Positions 11,745 through 22,101 of a stretch of 64,000 bases of DNA are shown piece by piece; within the stretch, counting starts at the first letter, position 1; every line of letters begins with the position of its first letter. This DNA comes from Chamaelirium japonicum (Eukaryota > Streptophyta > Magnoliopsida > Liliales > Melanthiaceae). The stretch spans positions 16,034,275-16,098,274 of the forward strand of contig OX393552.1 in assembly GCA_947650365.1 (NCBI GenBank). Direction: 5' to 3'. The notes below the pieces were generated by a model that worked only from the letters and a program-made list of their open reading frames with translations, ran no database searches and was not told where the DNA came from. Made by a program: the position numbers and the translations under genes.

Positions 11745-12060
11745 CGTTTAACAAGTTTGGGTGCTTGAGTTGCGACTCAACCCCTTACAGGCAAATGTTA
11801 AACGGTTTCGGGTTGTCATACAAAGCAACCTTCAAGTTACTGGTCAATTTAACAGGTTTGGGAGTTTGTGTTGCGACACTACCCCTTACTTACAAATGTT
11901 AAATGACCTTCAATTTCAATCAATTTCGATATCGTCTAACAAGTTTGGGTGTTTGAGTTGCGACTCGACCCCTCACATATGAATGTTAAATGAATTCAAG
12001 TTCAATTTTAAAGATACTTAACCAGTTCGGGTGATCAAGTTGCGACTTGGCCCCTTATAT
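11745..12060 (+). repeat. hairpin array behind pol in B (4 units)
   Basis: There are four related units of about 60 bases. Unit 1 (11745-11804) has outer arms CGTTTAACA and TGTTAAACG and inner stem TTGAGT-TGCG-ACTCAA (11765-11780). Unit 2 has outer arms at 11842-11854 and 11897-11908 and inner GTGT-TGCG-ACAC (11868-11879). Unit 3 has TTGAGT-TGCG-ACTCGA (11953-11968). Unit 4 has CAAGT-TGCG-ACTTG (about 12036-12049). The loop TGCG never changes while stems vary in pairs. The array lies between the end of pol and the end of the antisense gene. Confidence 0.85.
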
Positions 12061-12106
12061 TCAAAGTAGTTTACAGGTACAATAACCAAAGAAGAGATAG
12101 ACTACA

Positions 12107-15000
12107 TCAGGGTTTGGCTACACTGTGCGCGCACGACTTTTCTCCTTCGGATCCACCACGAGCTTTACTCGCCGCAGAAGCTTTAGAAGATCGGATACTG
12201 CTAGCATGAACCCTGAGTGCTTCCACCGCCTTCTCGGCCGTCTCCCTGAAACTCGCGCATTCAGCGCGCATATGCTCCAACTCCTTTGTAAGAGCCTCCT
12301 CCTTGGCATTAGAAGCGGCTTCCTTAGCAACAAAACCTGTATCCCTGGCAGCAAGTTGAGCCTTCAACTCCTTTATTTTAGTTGCGCGTTCAAATGACAG
12401 AGTCTCGATCTTGTAGAAGCGGTTCTTCAATCCTTCGAGCTCGTGACCCCGAGCCTCATAGCCATTCTGCCAGCCTTTGTTTTCGAGCTTCTCCTTGCGA
12501 AGAGCCTCGATCTTGGCTTTCAAGGCCTCCTTCTTGGAAGAGAGAATTTCTCTCAGCTTATCCTTCTCTTCGTTTGCAGCCTCCAGTTCGGTTGTCAAAC
12601 GGGATACCTCAGATGAAGCTTCCCGCTCTCCTGCCTTCCTGAAAAGTTTGCTCGTGAACTTCAAAACTGCTGAGTTCTGCAAGTAAGAATAAAAGTTAGA
12701 ATTTTTTCTGACGATACAACTCAAAGGTCAAGTCCAACAGATGCACATACCACTACTTCAAGCCTATCGAAGGCTTCCTCTAGAGTAGCATCCAGAAGAT
12801 TGCAGAGCTTCCGAATCACAATCGTTGGGTGGTTGATGTCAACCTCACCCAAGTTCTTCAATTCCTGAGCCATGCTAGCAGGAGTAGCTACAATCAATAC
12901 AAAAGTTCAAAGAATTAGAATATTTTTCAAATTTTCGAAGACAAGGCAATCAAAGAAGGCAAACTAGTGTGGATACCTGAGGCCTCGACCCGAGGTGCCT
13001 TTCCCTTCCCACGATCGGAGCTCTTACCCTTGGGGGTCGACTTCTCCTTCATGGTGGTTGGCTCTGGCTGAGGTTGGGAAACCGCATCACCCACGCGGCT
13101 CTCTCTCTCCATAGGTATGGGAAAGGGAATACCCTGGGGAGATGAGACCCCCCTTCATCTTGTTGCCCGCTCGTTTGCTCGAGGCCAGCCATAATGGCAG
13201 CCATTTCTTCAGCCAGAGAGCGCGACGGGGGTGGAGGTTGCTCAACCTCCAGACCCCCGCTTATAGTCGCACCTTCGAGACGAGGAACGTCTGGAGGCAG
13301 TTGATCGAGAGGCATGGGGTTGCTTTCAACCCCACCACTCCCCGAGAACTTAATCTTCAGGCGCACTGGGCGCTTCTTCAACTCTTCGAAGTGGTAGGCG
13401 GGAACCACCTTCTGACCATTGTCCGCCGCGTCCATCACCACTTCCATGCGACGGGCCTTAGCCTCGTCAATCGGTATGGGCTGTGAATCCTCTTCTTCGC
13501 CACCAGTGGGGGTGGGAGGAATTTCTTCCTCGCCACCCCCTTTCACTTCATCGCCACCAATGGGGGTGGGAGGAATCTCTTCCTCACCACCCCCTCTTCC
13601 AGTATCGCCTCCAGTAGGAGTGGAAGGAATCTCCTCACCCCCCTGGTCTCCCCCGTCATCATCATCATCATCATCGTTATTATTATCTTCATCATCTTCT
13701 TCTTCTTCTTCTTCTTCTCCTTTCTTTTCTTCTTCATCTTCCTCTTCTTCTTCTCCTTTCTTTTCTTCTTCTTCTTCTTCATCATCTTCTTTTTTCTTTT
13801 CTTCTTCTTCATCTTCCTTCAGCTCGACAAGGATTTTCCTTTTCTTCGCAGGGCCCCGGCTTATCACCAACTTCTCTTCAGTAGTGGGCAATCGGCGCCT
13901 CGCACCATATGCTTTTTTTTCAGCCCGTATCCTTCTAAGAATCTTTCCCGATTGAGGATCTTCCTCATAATCAGAGTATAAAACTTCGTTGTCCTCATAT
14001 CGGGCGCGTAGTCGGTGGAGAAGATTGGCGTTGCCATACCTGACTGGGCAATTTGAAAATTGCTTCCATGATCGAGTGCCGCATGTCAATTCCAGAAACA
14101 AGTTGTCAATGGCACCGACCCGCTCCGAAGGCCAGGCGAAAACACCCCCCTCGCAGTACATCTTTATCTCTTTGTGCACGTCGCTCCGGGGAGTATCGGG
14201 CACTGATAGAGGCGTCCATGCACCAGAAACCGAAAGTGACCAGTCGGTGTAGAGCTTGTCAGATGGAACGGTGTCGACGATCGGGCGTAGGGCAGACACG
14301 CCAGTCAAATTGAAGAATGGGCTGTCTTTCCTTGATGCCCATTTGTAATGATGGAAAAAATACCCCAGCTCGATCCGGGCAACTTCACCCTCCGGTATGC
14401 TGGAGTAGCAAGCCTTCAAATCCTCCTGGAAGTCCGACTCTATGCGGCAAAAAGCGTAGATAATCCTCCAAGCATTCCCTGAGATCTGCCCGGGACAAAG
14501 GCCTGAGGTGTTCAGCAACCTCGCGGCAAAGGGTGGCAGTGGAAGGCGCAATCCACAGTTGAGCTGGCCAATGGTGACAATGGTCCCCATGACTTGCTCC
14601 TTACTGGCGAAGTTTGTGAAGACTGTCCTCTTGTCGATACCGAAGGCAGATTGAATCCCCGGGAGTGACGGTCGAACCTCCCTTCGGTGAAACAAGCCAG
14701 CAGCTTCTGCCACTTAGCCCTCTTCACATCGGTGAGTTGGCCACCGGTATTGTACATATATGCAGGCTCCTCTGTCAGCGACATCAGGGGCGCCAGAACG
14801 AACTTCGCCTTGGGAATATGCTCTGGCCTTGATGGAGCAGAAGCAAAGTCAACTCCCGTGTGTCTCTTGCCTAACTGACCAAGTTCCACGAGCACCGCTT
14901 TGCCCTTGCCACGACCCTTCGGAGGGGATGAAACTTCGGCAATCTCCTTCCCCTTCCTCTTCGAGGGGACCATCTTCTTCGCGCTACCAGATGAAGCCAT
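12107..15000 (-). pseudogene. gypsy B antisense gene (Transposase_28/PMD-like protein with coiled coil)
   Basis: This minus-strand gene starts at ATG 15000 (MASSGSAKKMVPSKRKGKEI). It has a basic N-terminus, a core domain (LNCGLRLPLPPFAARLL, PGQISGNAWRIIYAFCRIES), a long Glu/Asp-rich linker and a coiled coil (12107-12676, rich in Glu/Lys/Ala heptads). Exon-like blocks 12977-15000, 12751-12887 and 12107-12676 are bounded by GT and AG at the same places as in F. Antisense genes behind pol are known in the Tat lineage. This copy is broken, with about one or two breaks. The protein's role is unknown; a DNA- or chromatin-related role is a guess from the core domain and basic N-terminus. Confidence 0.82.
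13640..13840 (-). repeat. acidic-coding trinucleotide tract in B antisense gene
   Basis: On the + strand this is a run of TTC, ATC and CTT triplets; on the coding minus strand it gives long Glu and Asp runs. The tract explains several spurious Lys-rich or Ser-rich open frames nearby. F has a shorter acidic tract at about 59940-60060, and H has a Gly/Asp tract at about 24905-25045. Confidence 0.85.
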
Positions 15001-15108
15001 TCCACCGATCGGGAGAGAACAGAGAGCAGAGAACAAGAAAATCGAGAGCAAAGAGTCTGGACTTCGAAAAATTTTGAAAGCGTGGGGCGAAAATGACAGC
15101 CAAAGAAG

Positions 15109-15195
15109 CTTATATACCCTGAGGGAATTGGCGCGCAAATCAAGAGGACACGTGTCATTATTATATCAAATCCCGTGTTTTTTCAGGGACACGTG
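15109..15195 (-). promoter_or_regulatory. promoter of B antisense gene: TATA box and two G-boxes
   Basis: Reading on the minus strand, TATATAAG (15109-15116) lies 109 bases upstream of the ATG at 15000. G-boxes CACGTG lie at 15149-15154 and 15190-15195, both in an ACACGTG context. This is a normal plant core promoter layout. F has both G-boxes at the same 41-base spacing. G-boxes bind bZIP and bHLH factors in plants; binding here is inferred. Confidence 0.7.
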
Positions 15196-15430
15196 GCGTC
15201 AATCCGTAGCAAGCGCAAAAGCAGGCGAACCGTCGTGACCAGACGAAGCATCGAACCACCGATCCAAGCGAACCGCCGGTCTGAGCGAATCTCCTATCCA
15301 ACCGGTTGGCAAGTCCAACCGGACCACCGGTTCAAAAGCCTCCCCGATCCAGATGGACCAAAGATTCAAGCAGAAAAAATTGAACTCCATCGCCTCTCGA
15401 AGACTTCAATTCGACAGGTTCAGAAGTAAC

Positions 15431-16595
15431 CTCGACCGGTTGAATTTAACCGATCGGTCAGACTTGACCGATCGGCCAAATTCAACCGATCGGTCCATTT
15501 TCTACTGGATCGGGCAAAAAACTTGGCCTTTTGCCCGATCCTGCCAACCTCGACCGGTTGAATTTAACCGATCGGTCATACTTGACCGATCGGCCAAATT
15601 TAACCGATCGATCGATTTTCTACTAGATCGGGCAAAAAACTTAGCCTTTTGCCCGATCCCGCCAACCTCGACCGGTTGAATTTAACCGATCGGTCAGACT
15701 TGACCGATCGGCCAAATTCAACCGATCGGTCGATTTTCTACTGGATCGGGCAAAAAACTTGGCCTTTTGCCCGATCCCGCCAACCTCAACCGGTTGAATT
15801 TAACCGATCGGTCAGACTTGACCGATCGGCCAAATTCAACCGATCGGTCGATTTTCTACTGGATCTGGTAAAAAACTTTGCCTTTTGCCCGATCCCGCCA
15901 ACCTCGACCGGTTGAATTTAACCGATCGGTCAGACTTGACCGATCGGCCAAATTCAACCGATCGGTCGATTTTCTACTGAATCGGGCAAAAAACTTGGCC
16001 TTTTGTCCGATCCTGCCAACCTCGACCGGTTAAATTTAACCGATCGGTCAGACTTGACTGATCGGCCAAATTCAACCGATCAGTCGATTTTCTACTGGAT
16101 CGGGCAAAAAACTTAGCCTTTTGCCCGATCCCGCCAACCTCGACCGGTTGAATTTAACTGATCGGTCAGACTTGACCGATCGGTCAAAATTCAAACCGAT
16201 CGGTCGATTTTCTACTGGATCGGTCAGAAAACTATCGATCACTTCAACCTCGACTGGTTGAATTTAACTGATCGGTCAAAATTGACCGATCGGTCAAATT
16301 CAACCGATCGGTCGATTTTCTACTGGATCGGTCAGAAAACTATATTTTCAGACCGATCACTTCAACCTTGATCGGTTGAATTTAACCGATCGGTCAGACT
16401 TGACCGATCAGTTAAATTCAACCGATCGGTCGATTTTCTACTGGATCAGTCAAAAAACTATGTTTTCTGACCGATCACTGCAACCTTGACCGGTTGAATT
16501 TGACCGATCGGTCAAATTCAATCGATCGGTCAAAATTGACCGATCGGTCAATTTTAATCGATCAGTTTGAAACTGACCGATCAGCTGTATTTTTG
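15431..16595 (+). repeat. 118-base tandem array rich in CCGATCGG palindromes (B)
   Basis: About ten units repeat with period 118 bases. CGACCGGTTG-type starts lie at 15433, 15551, 15669, 15787, 15905, 16023, 16141, about 16251 (one 110-base unit), 16369 and 16487. Each unit has two or three copies of ACCGATCGGTCA-like palindromes plus a CTACTGGATCGGGCAAAAAA block. Tandem repeats in this 3' position are typical of Tat elements and are a known source of plant satellites. Confidence 0.92.
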
Positions 16596-16692
16596 ACGCT
16601 AATACTCGAAAAAGTTCCATTGCATTTATGACAGGGGGTCGTTAGCTTTGCACCAAGAATCCAAGCCAGCCAAGGTGGCCTCATAGCTAACT

Positions 16693-16705
16693 TGGAGGGG
16701 GTAAC
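16693..16705 (+). promoter_or_regulatory. polypurine tract of gypsy B
   Basis: TGGAGGGGGTAAC directly precedes the 3' LTR. The same tract occurs in G (50276-50288, TGAAGGGGGTAAC) and F (62973-62985). It primes plus-strand DNA synthesis. Confidence 0.85.
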
Positions 16706-17407
16706 TGTGGGTGCAAATTTTGGCAAGAAGTATGCAAACAGCAGGGCCCACCAACCCTGCCTGGTGGGCCCCCGAAGACTACAGCGGGACCCATCGGCCC
16801 TGCCTGGTGGGCCCCCGAAGACTACAGCAGGACCCACCGGCCCTGCTTGGTGGGCCCACAAAGACTATCGCGGGACCCACCGGCCCTACCTGGTGGGCCT
16901 AAGAGCCTGTGGAATCCCCCAGGAGACGGTGGCGGGGCCCCCCAGCTTTACCTGGAGTATCCCCAGATACATTAGCAAAAATCGCAATTTGCCACCAGAG
17001 AATCCTATAAATAGCAGCCCTTCGAATGTAAATGGATCCGATTTCCAATTCTGAGATCTGATTTTCAGAAACCAGAGCTTTGGATTTCAGTTTCCATCCC
17101 TTCTCCTCCTCTCTTCGATCTTCTTCTTCTTGCCTTTGAAGAGATCAGAGAGGTTTCAGTGATACTCGGCCTGTCGAGATCACTTCGATACAAGTGTTAG
17201 TAAATTTGGGTTGCTCCCTATAGCACGGAGACGTAGGCTTCGGCTAAACTCCGAGATCACATCTCTCGCGTCAACTCTCTGATTGCATCTCTCTTGTCTA
17301 TTGGGAATTGCAACTCCAATCAATAGAACGAACAACGATCCTCCACTCGAAACTCAATTGACTGGTGAGGCGGAGTCTTCGGGTCGGCACAAAGATTTTC
17401 CCCCACA
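16706..17407 (+). repeat. gypsy B 3' LTR
   Basis: The LTR is 702 bases long with TATA box 17006-17013. It is 129 bases shorter than the 5' LTR, exactly three 43-base units. Otherwise the two LTRs differ at roughly 16 positions over the last 530 bases. Confidence 0.94.
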
Positions 17408-17412
17408 GCTTG

Positions 17413-20400
17413 CAACGGATCGAGGATCATTGCGAAGGAGACAGAGAGCCTACGCTGTGCCAGTCAGGTTCAGGGGTCGGACCCTGAACTTGATTCAGTT
17501 TTGTGGCTGTTTCTTTTTACTGTTCTTTATATTTCTGTAGAGAACCCCGATGCGATAATTTGATTATCTGTATTAGAGGGATGCCCTTTTCCCTCGGATC
17601 CTAGCGACCTTATTAGGATAGGATTCCACTAGTGACGCCTATTATTTAATTGACCCTTGATGGTAGTATGAATTCCTCACATTTGGTTATGCCACCATTA
17701 GGTCAACACCCGATTAGTTCGGTGTGCCTATTTGGCCAGCATCGAAACCTAGAATGAGTTGAAATTCTACTATGACATTATTCGTCAAATTTATAAGCAA
17801 GGCGCCATGGTAGTGGAACACCTTTCCAGTCAGTCTGACCTTAGGCTTGGCTCCAGGGCATTAGCGTGATAACCAAGTTTGCGAAGCATCGATGTTCTTG
17901 GGATATGTAATGTGACCCTTGAGTGGAGAAATTCACTTAAGGCAGGGACTATGATATTCCAAGATTGATTAATGCTTCACGAAAGGCTTGAAACGCTAGT
18001 AGGAGCACGGTATGACCAGGGTCAAGTGTATAGGTTGTCATGACCTTAGAGTACACTCATACTTGCATTAAATAACCCTCAACTATAATAAGGGATGTGT
18101 AAGAGGACTCGTCGAGATCCTCTGGCCTCTACAACCAACTGCTTTGTGTCTGGGTGGAAGGGCGTAGCTCGACACCCCCTAGGGTGAGGGTTATGTTTTT
18201 TCCATGCCAGATGACTTAGCAGTCTCCTTTGGGATATGGTGGTTACGGGGTGAGGAGAGAAGGGCTTTTCATCCCACCCTAGTGGGGGCCGCATGAACTC
18301 CCATGTCGTAACTACCTAGGCTTGTGGGTAAGTATCCAAAGTGGACGTGAGGTGGACGTGAGGCATTCGTTGCTCAGACAATGGGGATCACGTGGCACTG
18401 GCCAAAAGGACAACCATGGTCCATCAAAGCCCTTAGTTGGCAGATTTGGATAGGGTCAAGGAAAGGCCCATGTAAGCGGATTGACGCTGCATGATGCCCC
18501 CTATCGCAGGTGTAGTTGATTCCGAGATCTTACATACATGGTTAATTAATCCATAGATGTGTCTTCACTGTGAGGGTAGCGTTGGTATTTGGATATAATT
18601 AGCTTGTTTTAAAAATCTATAAAATAAGTTATTTTGCATTCGTTTTCATTCAACCATATAGTTCCCCTATCCGCTATCATATAAGAGAACCAGTTATCGG
18701 GTCTCTAACTACGTAGAGCGAAAGCGTTATCTTTAACTTATGCTTAGGATAGTAAATGTACATTGGCTTGCAATCTAAATATCCCTGTACTAGACCTAAC
18801 GGGTCCAGATATCACTAGGGCACTAACTAGGGCATATGACGACTAGCGAGAGTCTAAGGAGATGTGCAAGTGCTATGTTATAGAAGCCTAGTGGATAACT
18901 CTTTAGAAGCGAGTCAGAGATATGCCAGGTCTTCTCTAATAAAGTTTTACTTGCATAAGATATTTGGAAGGTGGAGTCGGTAGACTCATCGCTTATCCAC
19001 CAAGATACTTGTCGGTACCAAGATGTCAGTGGGTATGCTTGTTCGGGAACACATACTTGAGTTCCAGATCGAACTAGATTCCAAAGACATAGTACCAGAT
19101 GACGAGGTGGTGGAAGACGTCTGTCTTGCATCCTTGTCTGGAACCTTCGAAGGCGTTGTCAGAGACTTTAGCTTTAACAAGCTAGAGATTACAAACGCAG
19201 AACTTCTAAGGAGATTTCCAAGAGACAAAGGATGGGATCAAGATTAAAGGCAATGCCTTTAGTGCTTAACCTAGGTCTTCTTTAGAAGAACCTAAGGGAG
19301 TAACTTATCAGAGATCGAAAACTATTCTAGTGCATAAACTAGTATAGACTCCTAAGTCTGGTAACGCTAAGGACGGAAGTGTTTCTGTTTTGGCGAGTAT
19401 AGGGGGTATTTAAAGATTGAATATGGCCTCAGGATGTTAGGAGTTAAGTCGCTATCTAGTAGCAGTTCTTTTGCTTCTTGGAGTGTAGACTTCGTGTCTA
19501 CAGAGATTCAAGGAAAGCAAAAGGCTACTTTATAGTGAAATAATCCTAACATAGGTACTGATGCCATAAGCCGTTGCGGAAGCTGTTATATATGATTGTC
19601 TTAGTTTTTTCCGAAACATGGATTTTGATTTTTAGAGATGTAGTTCTGTTTACTCTTTGGTATTGATAGCTTCATAGTTAGAGGAATAGATCAGAAAAAT
19701 CTCTTTGTATTTAATCCTAATTCGGAAATAGATTTCATGACAGCTGCAGCGTCTAATTGAAATTCATCTAAATCCTTCGGAGAAGCTATCCCATTTGTGA
19801 CCCCTCTAATTTAGATATTCTGTCTTAGATAAATTCAGAGGTAAAAGAAGGCCGAGTTTCTATTCACAGATTCATCGGAGATCCTTCTAACCTATGAGTG
19901 TAATCTGGAAGGCAGAATGACTAAAAGGACAACTAAGGTATTGGAGTTACTTAATTTTGACGTCTATGGTTCCAAGAGCGTCTATATGATAGAAGACTCT
20001 TCGATTTAATCGAAGGAATAAGTTACTATCGGACGAGTTCCATAGGATCCTGAGGGAGCATGGGATTATCTCCCAGTTAAATGCTCCAAGGATGACACGT
20101 CAAAATAAAATCTCCGAGAGAAGGAATCGGACTCTGTTTGATATGGTCCAAAGTATGATGAATATTGCCAAGTGTACTACCCACCTTTTGCTGGGTTATA
20201 CCTTAAAACAGTAGCTTATATCTGAAACTATCTCTTCTCTAAATCAGTGCCTCAGACCTATAGAGAGCTATGGTCTAAGCGAAAGCTGACACTATAGTGT
20301 CTCGAGATATAGGGTTGTCCTGCACTTGTGCAAAAGGACAAGAGGGATGAGATGGAGATATAGTTCTAAGTATACCTGTTTGTAGGTTACCTTTAGGAGG

Positions 20401-22101
20401 CATTAGGTGGACTGTTTTATGATCTTGAGGTTAGGAAGGTAATCGTTTCTACGAATACCATCTACCTAGACCAAGATTATATTATAGACTATAAGTTTAT
20501 CAATAAGGTAGTTTTGGGTGAACTGCTAGGTACTGATAGAGAGTGCGCATCTAAAAATATAGTGGGAGTAGATGATACAAGAAACTAGTATACCAGACAC
20601 TGTAGAAACAATTCACTTTTGTACCTCCACCACCTCGTCGTTGTGGGACCATCAGAGCTCCTGAAAGATACTATGGAAAAACTTTGATAGTTAATCCAGA
20701 GTTTCAGGAGGATGATCCCTAGAGCTACGAAGAAGTAGTGAGAGCTTCCGATATCTCTGACTGACAAAAGACCATGGAGGCAAATTTGCATCAATGTCCC
20801 TTGGAACAGTCTTGATACTTATAGCACTATCACCCTTCGGGGTGTAGGAGGTGTATAAGAAGAGCACCCGATTGAGACTTAAGTAGCTAGATTAGTTACC
20901 AAAGGAGAAGGGATTGACTATGTCAAAACCATCTCACTGGTAGCTACGCCTAAGTCTATTTCGGATCCTCTTAAATCCATCACAGCCCATTATAGTTGGG
21001 AGATCTGGTTGATGGATGTCAAGACAGTTATTCCCTAACGGAAATTTGAAAAGGATATATAGATGATGCAGCCCCAGGTTTGTGTCAGTAGGTTAGGAAG
21101 ATATGGAATGCAAGTTACAACGATCCATTTATGGACTGATGCAAGCATCCATGTTGGAATATCTATTTTGATCAAGGGAATCCGTACACATGGATTTGAT
21201 CAGAATGATGATAAACCAAATGGGTACAAGAAAAGTGAAATAGTTACAAGGGTGTATTTAGTACTTTGCGTTAACGATATTCTACTGATTGAAAATAACG
21301 TAAGAATATTGTTTACGGTAAAGGTTTGTAGTCATCACAATTCGATGTGAAAGACCCTAGTGAGGCGAGTTATGTTCTGGAAATCAAGGTAACTCGAGAT
21401 TTCCAGAGCAAGATTCTCTTGCTATCACAGGCTACGCATGAAGATAAGATTCTAGCCAGATTCGGTTTACGAGGCTAGATATCTATTGCGTAGCAGGATT
21501 CATGGGTCGTTTCAGTCAAACCCGGGTCCAAATCACTGTACTAAAGTGAAGCGTATACTCAGAAATCCTCATTAAGTAAGGATTGTGAGTTAGCTTGCAC
21601 TTCACAGGTCCTGATATCGATTGGACACACAGGATCTGACTTTGGTGTCAGATGTGTGTTCCAGAGAATCGATTTTAGGGATTATTTTTAATCATGGGAT
21701 TAGAAGCGGTAGTTGGTAGAGTGTGAAGCAAAAGTGCATCACAGACTCTACCATAAAGACTGAGCACGTTGTTGAATGCGAGGTAGTATATCAGGTGGTA
21801 AGGCTTAGGAAGTTCTTAGAGAACTTGGGATGCATACTAGAGGCTCAGTTATCTGTTATTGAAACAGAAGAGCGATAATCAAGGTCCAAGGAGACTAGGC
21901 ACCACCGTGAGGGGAAACCCATCAAGTACAAACTCCACTTGATCTGACAGTTATAGGAGGAAATGCAAGTAGCGATACTGAGGTGGAATCTACAGACAAT
22001 GTTGCCAATTCCTTTAGGGAATTCCTGCAAAGGCTTTTGGGGCAGCATGTAGAAGCTACAGAGCTCAACACTGTTATTCCTCGTTAGACCTAGTAGGAGA
22101 T
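17413..22101 (+). mobile_element. copia A interior, right part
   Basis: Leader sequence resumes right after the B target duplication. A perfect hairpin lies at 17468-17489 (stem GTTCAGGG/CCCTGAAC, loop GTCGGA). Traces of gag (LVREHILEFQIELDSKDIV, about 19035-19090), integrase and reverse transcriptase (VNDILLIENN, about 21270-21300) can be seen in the same order as in D. No long open frame remains and there are many breaks. The decay is largely shared with E, so it predates insertion. Confidence 0.85.

Larger units (their letters stand above)
4765..17407 (+). mobile_element. gypsy B: Tat-type Ty3/gypsy element with gag, pol and antisense gene
   Basis: B is a full-structure element with LTRs (4765-5595 and 16706-17407), a target duplication GCTTG (4760-4764 and 17408-17412), a primer site and a purine tract. 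The order is gag, protease, reverse transcriptase, RNase H, a second archaeal-type RNase H, integrase, hairpin array, antisense gene, tandem repeats. The extra RNase H and antisense gene are marks of the Tat lineage (RIRE2, Grande and relatives). It looks nearly whole but is broken, with perhaps four or five breaks. The two LTRs differ at about 3 % outside the variable repeats, suggesting roughly one million years. Confidence 0.95.

Noticed and set aside
11672-11982. Small open frames over the hairpin array (also 58067-58417)
   Set aside because: Coding is not kept between units or elements, while pairing is; the signal is structural.
13419-13955. Ser-rich + strand and Lys-rich minus strand open frames
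   Set aside because: They are shadows of the acidic-coding triplet tract in the antisense gene of B.
15431-16595. CRISPR-like regular repeats
   Set aside because: Units are contiguous 118-base tandem repeats without unique spacers, in a plant retrotransposon.
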